A stretch of 15,772 bases of DNA, from assembly GCA_023267315.1 (NCBI GenBank), contig JAHFNN010000013.1, positions 1 to 15,772 on the forward strand, in the 5' to 3' direction. This document shows positions 6,312 to 13,282 of this stretch, piece by piece. This DNA is from Candidatus Nomurabacteria bacterium. Its GTDB lineage: Bacteria > Patescibacteriota > Minisyncoccia > Phycocordibacterales > UBA9973. Every line of letters starts with the position of its first letter. Within the stretch, counting starts at the first letter, position 1. A program made the position numbers and the translations under genes. Under the pieces are notes generated by a model. That model was not told where the DNA came from. It searched no databases and saw only the letters and a list, made by a program, of their open reading frames with translations.

Positions 6312-8591
6312 TTACTGTGGGCAGACACTTATCGTATTTGCAGTCTTGGTGGTACCACTGTATCCTTTTGCATCAACACACCAATATGATTTATTCGAGA
6401 GCTGACCAGAGATAGCATAGCTTGTTGGTGATGTTCGGCAGGAGAAATCTATTGTAGAAATTTTTGTTGCGGTGCAGAATCCAACATAGGTACTATTTTT
6501 CTGGAAATATGCGCTTGCTGCCGAAGTATATCCAAGTAGCTTGTTTTTTAGTCCGTCGTCCGATGTTGGAAGTTGTACTGTCCCACTACTAGAACTTGTT
6601 TTTGGTGGTGTACTTGAAGGAAGCGGGCACATGGTTCCAGTGATTGGCTGTTTCGATGCACCACTATATCCAGTAGAATCTACACACCAATAGGTACCGT
6701 CAGAAAGTTGGGCAGAAGTTGCAAACCCATTACTACCTGCTTTACAGAGCGGGTTTGAGCTTGGTGAGTCTTTAGTTATCTGAGCAAGATATTTTTTACC
6801 ATTAGTCGATGAGCAGAAACCTAAATATGATTTGTTTAGGTCATAAAAAAGTGCTGCTTGTACTGTCATTTGAGTTGTATTTGTTTTTATTGCCCCATCC
6901 TTTGCTTTATCACGAGCAGAACTCATGCTGTCATTTGTGACTTCTGACATAAATGTATCGAATGACTCACTTCCTTGCGGGATGTCGACAGTGATTGATT
7001 TATTCCAATCTTTAAATATTGATACAAGATTTATTTTTACTGTACCATTTTCTGGCTTAGTCTCATCAGCTGGTACTTCGAATGAAATATTCAATTTGTA
7101 TGGCAGGTGGTCATCGCGGCCGATCCATGCTTCTCCTGAGAAATTCAAAATAGAGTCGATATCTTTTTGGTATGAATCAGTTTTAAAAGATGAGAGGTAC
7201 GAATCCTGGCTACCAATTGAATGTATATATGTTTCAACATTCGTCATGTAGTCTTTGATACCTTGGGTATTTAATACGAAATTGAAATGATATGACATTA
7301 CGCCGTTCATACTCTCTGGCAAGAGGCGTTTGGTAATAGTAATAAAGTGCGCGTTGTCTGCTATTTTTGCGAGTTCTGTTTTTTGATCATCAGTAAGTTT
7401 ACCGATACTTGATGAATCAATTCCCATAAACGGTACAAATGATGACATACCTTGGAGTGGGGAGTCTTGTCCTTTGTATGCGAATGATACCCATTTGTTT
7501 TCATATTTTGAAAGTACTGGAAGGAATGTAAATGTCGGAGACTTTGTCATTTGTGCGTAGAGTGTGCCATCGGTTGCGCGGAATTCGAATGCTCCTGAAA
7601 TTGAACCAAAATCAAATGATAGATTAGTATTTGTTTTTAGATTTTCCGCTGAAGTGTCATACGCACCCTTTGCTACGATAGAAAGTTTTTGTGAGAAGAG
7701 ATCTCCTGGTAAGAAATCGCTTGCAGAACCCATGTTTTTGAGTGCCGACATATCGACAGAGAGTGTGGTATCAAATCCTGCACTCTTAGCGTCACGTGCA
7801 CCTTGAAATGCTTGTGCGCTTACTTTCTCCAGTGAGGTGAAGTATCCAGCATAATATGCATATCCGGCCGCACCACCTATCAGGAGAATGAGAATGATGC
7901 TAATAGTGAGAAGCAGATGACTTTTTTTCTTCGGCATTGGTTCTTCGCCCATAGTTGCCCATGCTGTGTTTTGAACTTGAGCAACGGGTTGTTGAAACGC
8001 AATAGGGGATGCATACGCATCAACACCACGCGTGCCTTCTGCGGTTGCTGGTCTACCAGCTGTGGTGCTTTCTCGAATGATCGCGCTATTTTGTTGGCGT
8101 ACTTGCTGGAGGTTTGGTTGTGTTTGAACAGGTACACTATATGGTTGTCCTTGGTATGAAGGATTGCCTTGCACACCCATTCCTGCTGTCATTGGTTGGG
8201 AAGTCTGGGGTTGTTGCATCGGCTGTGATGGTTGAATTGGTTGTTGCACTGGTCGATAGTTCTGAACCGGTTGTTGTGTCGCCATCGGTCTATTGACGGC
8301 AGTACTGGTGATTTGTGGTTGGTATGCAGGCTGGGTCGTTTGTGGTTGAGTTACTGGACGAGTGAGAGCATCATCTTTTGGATTCGTGATTGGTTCACGA
8401 TAGAGCGGACTTTGTTGTTGCGTTGGTTGTGCAGACATTGCCGGAGCCGCAGGTTGCATGAGTGAGCGATACGCTTCATCAAGATCGGCAGGCTTCCATC
8501 CTGTTTTAAGGAGTATGTCGCGTGTGACATCATCTCCAATTCCTTTCATTCGCTCCGACTTAATGTAATCGAGTAATTCTTTAGTGATCAT
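6312..8591 (-). CDS. membrane-anchored protein with two pilin-type Cys modules
   Basis: The protein has 759 residues. Residues 1-45 form a short helical module (x-x-Tyr-Ile-x-x-x-x-x-x-Gly-Ile ... Gly-Trp-x-x-x-Asp-Leu-Asp-Glu-Ala) seen at the N-terminus of many CPR membrane proteins. Residues 46-220 are a Gln/Pro-rich disordered cytoplasmic stretch. Lys-Lys-Lys (221-223) precedes one membrane helix (about 224-250). Residues 255-550 are an unrecognised beta-rich external domain, vaguely lipoprotein-like. Two tandem modules follow, about 558-657 and 680-759, each with Tyr-x-Gly-Phe-Cys and Tyr-Trp-Cys-Val-Asp-x-x-Gly-Tyr-Ser-Gly, as at the C-terminus of Parcubacterial type IV pilins. Their last three cysteines are identically spaced (616/636/655 and 718/738/757). 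A surface or pilus-associated role is inferred, and the modules are likely DsbA clients. Monocistronic. Confidence 0.7.
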   Translation of the reverse strand: MITKELLDYIKSERMKGIGDDVTRDILLKTGWKPADLDEAYRSLMQPAAPAMSAQPTQQQSPLYREPITNPKDDALTRPVTQPQTTQPAYQPQITSTAVNRPMATQQPVQNYRPVQQPIQPSQPMQQPQTSQPMTAGMGVQGNPSYQGQPYSVPVQTQPNLQQVRQQNSAIIRESTTAGRPATAEGTRGVDAYASPIAFQQPVAQVQNTAWATMGEEPMPKKKSHLLLTISIILILLIGGAAGYAYYAGYFTSLEKVSAQAFQGARDAKSAGFDTTLSVDMSALKNMGSASDFLPGDLFSQKLSIVAKGAYDTSAENLKTNTNLSFDFGSISGAFEFRATDGTLYAQMTKSPTFTFLPVLSKYENKWVSFAYKGQDSPLQGMSSFVPFMGIDSSSIGKLTDDQKTELAKIADNAHFITITKRLLPESMNGVMSYHFNFVLNTQGIKDYMTNVETYIHSIGSQDSYLSSFKTDSYQKDIDSILNFSGEAWIGRDDHLPYKLNISFEVPADETKPENGTVKINLVSIFKDWNKSITVDIPQGSESFDTFMSEVTNDSMSSARDKAKDGAIKTNTTQMTVQAALFYDLNKSYLGFCSSTNGKKYLAQITKDSPSSNPLCKAGSNGFATSAQLSDGTYWCVDSTGYSGASKQPITGTMCPLPSSTPPKTSSSSGTVQLPTSDDGLKNKLLGYTSAASAYFQKNSTYVGFCTATKISTIDFSCRTSPTSYAISGQLSNKSYWCVDAKGYSGTTKTANTISVCPQ

Positions 8592-8620
8592 ATGTTTAAT
8601 AGCTTAATTAATATACTCGT

Positions 8621-8648
8621 ATTATCGCACAGGCATTCCAATATTCAA
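8621..8648 (-). promoter_or_regulatory. promoter of the pilin-module protein gene
   Basis: On the minus strand, TTGAAT (8648-8643), a 16-nt spacer ending in TGC and GATAAT (8626-8621). Transcription would start near 8614, leaving an AT-rich leader of about 22 nt with no Shine-Dalgarno. Confidence 0.6.
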
Positions 8649-8700
8649 ATGAAAAAATCATAGAGCTGTGTATATTCCAATAGCAAAATATTCTAGTGGT

Positions 8701-8709
8701 TGATACAAT
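8701..8709 (+). promoter_or_regulatory. extended -10 promoter, leaderless start
   Basis: TGA-TACAAT (8701-8709) is followed after 7 nt by ATG 8717. A second hexamer, TATAAT at 8709-8714, is only 2 nt from the ATG and too close to be used for this start. Confidence 0.5.
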
Positions 8710-8716
8710 ATAATTT

Positions 8717-9112
8717 ATGAAAAAAGTATCTAAAATCATTTTAGGATATCTTGCGCTTATGATGTTTATCCCAATGATTGCATTGGCGGATGTCAGTAAT
8801 ACAAATCAGGATGCTACTGATTATCAGTGTGTTGGTGCGGCGATCAGTGCCCGGATGACATCGCTATTTACTGCAAGTGAGCAATATGGAGAGACTGTTT
8901 CTTCTGCTGTACAAGTAAGAGATGCGGCAATTCTCGTCGCAAAGAATGAAAGTGATTTTAGTGTTAGACGACAATTATTATCTTCTGCGATCAATCAATT
9001 CAAACAAGCTATCCGTGACGCAAAAGCAATTCGGAACCAAACAGTCGCGAATATCCGTACTACCTATGAGGATGCGATTGTGTTATGCTCAAATCCTGTA
9101 CCGACACGATAG
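8717..9112 (+). CDS. small secreted helical protein, unknown function
   Basis: The product is not recognised. Its 131 residues start with a good Sec signal peptide: Lys-Lys, hydrophobic residues 7-20, and a likely cut after Ala-Leu-Ala at 24. The mature part (about 107 residues) looks almost wholly helical, with amphipathic heptad-like stretches from 40 to 120. It has two cysteines, one at each end (Cys38 and Cys124), which could tie a helical hairpin together by a disulfide. The start is set by the -10 box at 8704-8709. The K+ channel gene begins 25 nt after its TAG stop, so read-through is possible although that gene has a -10-like box of its own. Confidence 0.7.
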   Translation: MKKVSKIILGYLALMMFIPMIALADVSNTNQDATDYQCVGAAISARMTSLFTASEQYGETVSSAVQVRDAAILVAKNESDFSVRRQLLSSAINQFKQAIRDAKAIRNQTVANIRTTYEDAIVLCSNPVPTR

Positions 9113-9126
9113 GAGTTACCAATAAA

Positions 9127-9132
9127 TATACA
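9127..9132 (+). promoter_or_regulatory. -10-like box before the K+ channel gene
   Basis: TATACA at 9127-9132 lies 5 nt before the GTG start at 9138. No -35 or TGn extension is visible, so this is weak. It fits the leaderless pattern of the window. Confidence 0.3.
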
Positions 9133-9137
9133 CTTTT

Positions 9138-9548
9138 GTGGGATCATTTTTTATTACGATATATAGATTTGGACATGCCATTGCGCGCGGACTTAAGGAC
9201 CGTGAATTTCGCCGGCTCTTTGTATTTGTCATTGCGATATTGATGTCTGGCACACTTTTCTATCACTTTGCGGAAGGGTGGAGCTATGTTGATTCGATAT
9301 ATTTTTCAGTGACGACACTGACGACGGTAGGGTATGGAGATTTGCATCCGACCGGGGATGGTTCAAAAATTTTCACCATCATATACATCTTTGTTGGAAT
9401 TGGAATTATTTTGGGTTTCGTTAATGCTGTTGCGCATCATAGTAAGAAAGAGACATTTGTTGGAAATTTACTACTGAATGCCACTGAATCAAAACCAAAA
9501 AAGGAGAGAAGGCCTCGTGCGAAAAAAGAAGCACAATCCGAAGAATAA
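9138..9548 (+). CDS. minimal two-helix potassium channel (Ion_trans_2)
   Basis: This is a KcsA-like tetrameric K+ channel subunit in the inner membrane. The 136 residues hold TM1 (about 27-43), a pore helix, the selectivity filter Thr63-Val-Gly-Tyr-Gly-Asp68 followed by Leu-His-Pro, and TM2 (about 77-98). There is no RCK or ligand-binding domain. Instead, a short, strongly charged tail (about 115-136, Lys/Arg then Glu) follows. The GTG start is chosen because a stop codon in the same frame lies at 9123-9125 and no ATG intervenes. The HD-domain gene begins 6 nt after its stop, so they form an operon. Confidence 0.88.
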   Translation: MGSFFITIYRFGHAIARGLKDREFRRLFVFVIAILMSGTLFYHFAEGWSYVDSIYFSVTTLTTVGYGDLHPTGDGSKIFTIIYIFVGIGIILGFVNAVAHHSKKETFVGNLLLNATESKPKKERRPRAKKEAQSEE

Positions 9549-9554
9549 TTTATT

Positions 9555-10211
9555 ATGTTACTGTCAATTTCAGATATTTACAAAAAATATACTATTCCGC
9601 CTGACTTGCAGTTACACATGCTTCGTACAGCTGCTATTGCGCAAACAATCAGCGAATCATTCTCTGGAGTATATGCACATCACATCGTCTCAGCGATGCT
9701 CCTGCATGATATGGGGAATATTATCAAATTTGATCTTACAAAACTTCCTGAACTTCTAGAGCCTGAAGGTGTCAACTATTGGCGCGGAGTGCAGGAATCT
9801 TTCATTGATCGATATGGTACAAATGAGCATCGTGCGACAGAAGCGATTGCTTTAGAAATTGGTGTTCAAAAAGAGGTGTATGAACTTATCGAGGGATGGT
9901 CTGGGTTTCCGAATCTGAAAGAAATTACTCATAGCCCTCATGTTGCGCTTTGGATCTGTGCATACAGTGATCTGCGAGTAGCCCCATATGGTATTGTGTC
10001 TCTTGAAGCACGACTTGCTGAAGGGCGGGCTCGATATGCCACACACCCAAAAGCATTTTCACTTGAGCAATGGGATTTCCTTGCGAGGGAGGCTTACGCA
10101 TTAGAAGAGAAACTTTTTAAAGGAATTACACTTCGCCCGGAGGATATTTCCGAAGAAGCACTTACTGAAAAAATAAAAGCACTGTTTGATTTTCAAATTG
10201 AAGTACAGTAG
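9555..10211 (+). CDS. HD-domain metal-dependent hydrolase
   Basis: The 218-residue soluble protein carries the HD superfamily metal ligands: His21, His51-Asp52 (Leu-Leu-His-Asp-Met-Gly-Asn) and Asp139 (Tyr-Ser-Asp-Leu-Arg-Val). HD proteins are phosphohydrolases acting on nucleotides or cyclic nucleotides, and the substrate is not predictable here. No second domain is visible. The C-terminal 70 residues are helical and acidic. It is linked by a 6-nt gap to the channel gene, so a shared signalling or osmotic role is possible but unproven. No terminator is seen before the murB promoter. Confidence 0.82.
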   Translation: MLLSISDIYKKYTIPPDLQLHMLRTAAIAQTISESFSGVYAHHIVSAMLLHDMGNIIKFDLTKLPELLEPEGVNYWRGVQESFIDRYGTNEHRATEAIALEIGVQKEVYELIEGWSGFPNLKEITHSPHVALWICAYSDLRVAPYGIVSLEARLAEGRARYATHPKAFSLEQWDFLAREAYALEEKLFKGITLRPEDISEEALTEKIKALFDFQIEVQ

Positions 10212-10217
10212 GCGTGG

Positions 10218-10246
10218 TTCCCAATTTATATGTTTTCACATATAAT
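10218..10246 (+). promoter_or_regulatory. murB promoter with overlapping inverted repeat
   Basis: TTCCCA (10218-10223), a 17-nt spacer and TATAAT (10241-10246). A perfect 7-bp inverted repeat, TTATATG-N6-CATATAA (10226-10245), covers the spacer and most of the -10 and is placed like a repressor operator. The leader is about 25 nt. Confidence 0.6.
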
Positions 10247-10247
10247 G

Positions 10248-10262
10248 CCCTCATTACGAGGG
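10248..10262 (+). other. small hairpin at the 5' end of the murB transcript
   Basis: CCCTC (10248-10252) pairs with GAGGG (10258-10262) around loop ATTAC. It begins 2 nt after the -10, so most of it would form the first bases of the mRNA. There is no T run, so it is not a terminator. Confidence 0.4.
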
Positions 10263-10278
10263 TGTTACTAGTATCACT

Positions 10279-11295
10279 ATGACTATCGAAGAAAATCGTT
10301 CACTTAAGATATTCAATACATTCGGCCTACCAGTACAGGCACGTTTTTTTGTTGAAGTTGATTCACTTGGTGACATGGAAGAAGTTATTGCTTCTTCGGA
10401 ATTTAAAAACTACCCGCACCTTATACTAGGTGGTGGCTCGAATGTGCTGCTACTCAAGGATTTCCCTGGATTAGTAATAAAAAATAATATTGTTGGAATT
10501 GAAGTCTTGAATGAGAAAAAAGAAGAAGTGTTGCTCAAAGGATTAAGTGGTACCTTGTGGCATCATTTTGTCATGTACGCTGTGGAGCGGGGATGGGGTG
10601 GGCTTGAAAATCTCTCACTCGTGCCCGGCTCTGTGGGGGCTTCACCGATGCAGAATATTGGCGCATATGGCGTGGAGCTCAAGGAAACATTCGTTGAACT
10701 AGAAGCGCTTGAGCTTGCGACTGGTACGATACGAATATTTACAAAAGAGGAATGCAAGTTCGGTTACCGCGAAAGTATTTTCAAACACGAGCTCAAAGAC
10801 AAATATTTTATTCTCTCAATCACGGTGCGTCTCTCAAAACATCCAAAACTTCGCACTGACTATGGTGACATTGCGCGAGTTCTTGTGGAAAATGGTGTCA
10901 CAGAACCTACGGTAAAAGATGTGAGTGACGCAGTTATTTCGATTCGCAAAAGTAAATTGCCTGATCCGAAAGAATTTGGAAATTCTGGGAGTTTTTTCAA
11001 GAATCCGGAAGTCACTCGAGAGGTATATGAAAAATTAGCAGAGCAATATCCTGATATGCCGAACTACCCGACCACGCAAGGGATGGTGAAAATTCCAGCT
11101 GCATGGATGATTGAGCAGTGTGGTTGGAAGGGAAAACGTGTTGGCAATACCGGTTCACATGCACGCCAAGCACTTGTGCTTATCAATTACGGCGGAGCCA
11201 CAGGATCTGAAATCAAGAAATTGGCTGATGACATTATTGCGTCAGTCAAAGAAAAATTTGGTATCACCCTTTCAATGGAAGTGAATGTGATTTAA
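10279..11295 (+). CDS. murB: UDP-N-acetylenolpyruvoylglucosamine reductase MurB
   Basis: This FAD enzyme reduces UDP-GlcNAc-enolpyruvate to UDP-MurNAc with NADPH, the second step of peptidoglycan precursor synthesis. Gly-Gly-Gly-Ser-Asn (51-55) and Pro-Gly-Ser-Val-Gly-Ala-Ser-Pro-Met-Gln-Asn-Ile-Gly-Ala-Tyr-Gly (116-131) bind FAD. Gly-Tyr-Arg-Glu-Ser (162-166) is the Tyr-loop region of type I MurB. Gly-Asn-Ser-Gly-Ser-Phe-Phe-Lys-Asn-Pro (234-243) supplies the catalytic Ser238, and Glu334 near the C-terminus is the conserved acid. The 338-residue length fits type I (E. coli-like). The last 4 nt overlap the stop codon of the converging truB gene, and there is no terminator between them. Confidence 0.97.
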   Translation: MTIEENRSLKIFNTFGLPVQARFFVEVDSLGDMEEVIASSEFKNYPHLILGGGSNVLLLKDFPGLVIKNNIVGIEVLNEKKEEVLLKGLSGTLWHHFVMYAVERGWGGLENLSLVPGSVGASPMQNIGAYGVELKETFVELEALELATGTIRIFTKEECKFGYRESIFKHELKDKYFILSITVRLSKHPKLRTDYGDIARVLVENGVTEPTVKDVSDAVISIRKSKLPDPKEFGNSGSFFKNPEVTREVYEKLAEQYPDMPNYPTTQGMVKIPAAWMIEQCGWKGKRVGNTGSHARQALVLINYGGATGSEIKKLADDIIASVKEKFGITLSMEVNVI

Positions 11296-12053
11296 TATTT
11301 GGCTTCCGTATATTCTCCTATTTTTGTTCGTACAATAGTCAGCGCTAGAGCAGGTATTCCTGCTCTTTTTCCTAGTTCATGTGCAAAGGTTCTGACGTAA
11401 AACCCAGAACTTGCAGAAATGTGGAGTTTGATAATTGGAAAGAAGGTCGCAGATTTTTTTAAATTCTGTTCCCATGTCTCAAGTATTTCATCTTGTCGAA
11501 AATCACCGGAGACACGATAGATACGCTCCTCAATTTGTTTCTGTAAATCATCTGCAGAAATTGAACTCCATGAAAGTATATCAATTGATGACACACGTAC
11601 TTCGTGCGATGGAAGATTTTCTAAATCAATTGTTCCATTTCGAGAATGTTGAAATAGCGGCGTACCATCCACTGTTTTTGATGAAAATGGGGGATAGGTT
11701 TGTTTATACATCCCAACAAAATCAGGGATTAGTTTTTTAACGCGCGTTTGTATCTCTGATTCATCTAGTTGTTTGTTTATTTCATCCACCAATCCCAGTA
11801 CATCATATGTGTCAGTACTCACGCCAAATAATATTTCGCAATCATATTCTTTTGGTAATCCCAGATATTTTTCTCGGTTTTTATTTTCTTCGCCGGCAAT
11901 GACTAAGAGTATTCCAGATGCCATTGGATCTAAACGGCCCATATATGAGAGGGGTACATTTTCATATTCAGGATTGTGTGCACGAAAACGCTCCAGGCAT
12001 TCAAGCGGAGTCTCTCCTTCGTTTTTGTAGAGTGTGATGACAGGCTCGATCAT
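11292..12053 (-). CDS. truB: tRNA pseudouridine(55) synthase TruB
   Basis: The enzyme makes pseudouridine 55 in the T loop of tRNAs. Gly-Arg-Leu-Asp-Pro-Met-Ala-Ser-Gly (39-47) contains the catalytic Asp42. Tyr-Asp-Cys-Glu-Ile-Leu-Phe-Gly (70-77) and Gly-Phe-Tyr-Val-Arg-Thr-Phe near the C-terminus are family blocks. The usual N-terminal Lys-Pro-x-Gly-x-Thr-Ser is altered to Lys-Asn-Glu-Gly-Glu-Thr-Pro-Leu-Glu, a form I associate with Parcubacteria. At 253 residues it lacks a C-terminal PUA domain. It starts 2 nt after the stop of the metallophosphoesterase gene, so it is the second gene of that operon. Its stop codon shares TTAA (11292-11295) with the murB stop. Confidence 0.93.
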   Translation of the reverse strand: MIEPVITLYKNEGETPLECLERFRAHNPEYENVPLSYMGRLDPMASGILLVIAGEENKNREKYLGLPKEYDCEILFGVSTDTYDVLGLVDEINKQLDESEIQTRVKKLIPDFVGMYKQTYPPFSSKTVDGTPLFQHSRNGTIDLENLPSHEVRVSSIDILSWSSISADDLQKQIEERIYRVSGDFRQDEILETWEQNLKKSATFFPIIKLHISASSGFYVRTFAHELGKRAGIPALALTIVRTKIGEYTEAKY

Positions 12054-12055
12054 TA

Positions 12056-13174
12056 CTATTTGATCTGTATCAATACTATTTCTGGGTTAGTGCCGATACG
12101 AAGCGGGGAAGTTGATGTCCCAACTCCTGAGGAAGTGATGTTTGTTGTTTCTCCCACTTTTGTTAGACCGTAGGTGAGTTTTTTGTACATACTTTTGACG
12201 AGGATGGTGATGGGGAAGAATTGGCCAGCATGAGTGTGTCCTGAAACGATCAATGATGGATTGTCTTCGCGAAGTGCAGGTACATTTTTAGGATCGTGAA
12301 GAATAATAATTGAAGGATTCTCCTTGATGTATCCTGTTTTCTTGAGTCGGTCTCGAGTCGCGTCTCCTTTTTCCATTGAGTAATCAAGTCCGATGATCTG
12401 TGTGCCATTCACCTCAATGCGACTATCGACGAGTGGTGTTATTAGTGATTTGAGAATCGACATCCATTTTCCGGGTTCGAGATTGTACTGCTCGTGATTG
12501 CCGGGGGTATAAAAAATCCCATGTGTGGATTTTAGATTTTTAAGTGGAGATAATCCTTTTTCATAATCAAATACTGGTCCATCAATAATATCACCGGCGA
12601 TAATTACCATGCCGGGATTCAGTGAATTTATTTTCTTCACCACTTTTTGCATGAAATGAGCACCTCGAACAGTGCCGATATGAAGATCTGAAACAAGTAC
12701 AATATTTTTACCTTGCCAGTTTTTTGAAAGAGCTTTTGATTCAACGGTGCGTTTCGTAATGCGTATAAATGTTGCGTTTACTATTCCATAAATGATTGCG
12801 GCGGTCGAAAGGGAAATGACGATCCATGAAAGAGTGGTCATGTTTATTTCGTATCCGAGGCGTATTTTGAGATTATAAATTACTGAAAGGATAACTGCTC
12901 CGAAGAAAAAATACATTAGAAATGGTAGCCAAAGTACTCCAATAAGATTGGTGACTGAAATGAGTTTACTGTGAATACGTCGTCCGAGCACCATTGTTAT
13001 AATGATGAGTATTGGGGCTAGGATTGATAGCCAGAGTATTGTGTTATAACCCAGCCCTGCTTGTATGACCCCAAAAGCCAACCCTGCACGCAGTATGGTG
13101 AGTGAGGCAATAGCAAAGAGACAGAGGGTGACGATAATAAAGGGGATAATAGAGAAGAATATTTTATGAGCCAT
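12056..13174 (-). CDS. membrane-bound metallophosphoesterase (YkuE/YkoQ-like)
   Basis: The 372-residue protein has four hydrophobic helices (about 4-26, 44-64, 77-100, 112-134) followed by a calcineurin-like phosphoesterase domain. The metal ligands are all present: Asp163-Leu-His165, Gly-Asp195-Ile-Ile-Asp, Gly-Asn226-His227-Glu, His293, and Gly-His313-Thr-His315-Ala-Gly-Gln. Gly-Val-Gly-Thr-Ser (350-354) and the following Arg-Ile-Gly-x-x-Pro-Glu-Ile match membrane relatives of YkuE. The substrate is unknown; lipid-linked phosphates or diphosphates are likely for this subgroup. The frame is open back to a GTG at 13228, but the 18 extra residues would be encoded across the promoter. The ATG at 13174, 6 nt after TATACT, is therefore chosen. 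Confidence 0.88.
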   Translation of the reverse strand: MAHKIFFSIIPFIIVTLCLFAIASLTILRAGLAFGVIQAGLGYNTILWLSILAPILIIITMVLGRRIHSKLISVTNLIGVLWLPFLMYFFFGAVILSVIYNLKIRLGYEINMTTLSWIVISLSTAAIIYGIVNATFIRITKRTVESKALSKNWQGKNIVLVSDLHIGTVRGAHFMQKVVKKINSLNPGMVIIAGDIIDGPVFDYEKGLSPLKNLKSTHGIFYTPGNHEQYNLEPGKWMSILKSLITPLVDSRIEVNGTQIIGLDYSMEKGDATRDRLKKTGYIKENPSIIILHDPKNVPALREDNPSLIVSGHTHAGQFFPITILVKSMYKKLTYGLTKVGETTNITSSGVGTSTSPLRIGTNPEIVLIQIK

Positions 13175-13180
13175 AGTGCG

Positions 13181-13209
13181 AGTATACCCTGTGAGAGAGG
13201 TAAATTCAA
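13181..13209 (-). promoter_or_regulatory. promoter of metallophosphoesterase-truB operon
   Basis: On the minus strand, TTGAAT (13209-13204), a 17-nt spacer and TATACT (13186-13181), with the ATG 6 nt later (leaderless). The string CTCACAGGGTATACT closely matches the permease promoter at 3334-3348. Confidence 0.7.
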
Positions 13210-13223
13210 AGGCAGTAAGCTCA

Positions 13224-13252
13224 TTCACTTTTACGACTAAAGGTTATATACT
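13224..13252 (+). promoter_or_regulatory. promoter of the FKBP gene
   Basis: TTCACT (13224-13229), a 17-nt spacer and TATACT (13247-13252), divergent from the minus-strand promoter 15 nt away. AGGAGG (13253-13258) follows at once, but it lies at or before the expected start of transcription and 24 nt from the ATG. It is unlikely to act as a ribosome binding site. Confidence 0.65.
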
Positions 13253-13282
13253 AGGAGGGCATTATTAGTAATTTGTATTATT

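Noticed and set aside
6925..7251. 108-codon plus-strand open frame inside the pilin-module gene
   Set aside because: It is antisense to a clear long gene, with no promoter signal and no protein features.
8180..8430. Repetitive-looking GGTTGTTG tracts suggesting a tandem repeat or CRISPR-like array
   Set aside because: They encode the Gln/Pro-rich linker of the minus-strand protein. There is no constant repeat unit and no spacers.
11435..11740. 101-codon plus-strand open frame opposite truB
   Set aside because: It is a shadow of truB, whose catalytic motif is intact on the other strand.
13253..13258. AGGAGG as the Shine-Dalgarno of the FKBP gene
   Set aside because: It is 24 nt from the ATG and directly after the -10, probably at or before the transcription start.
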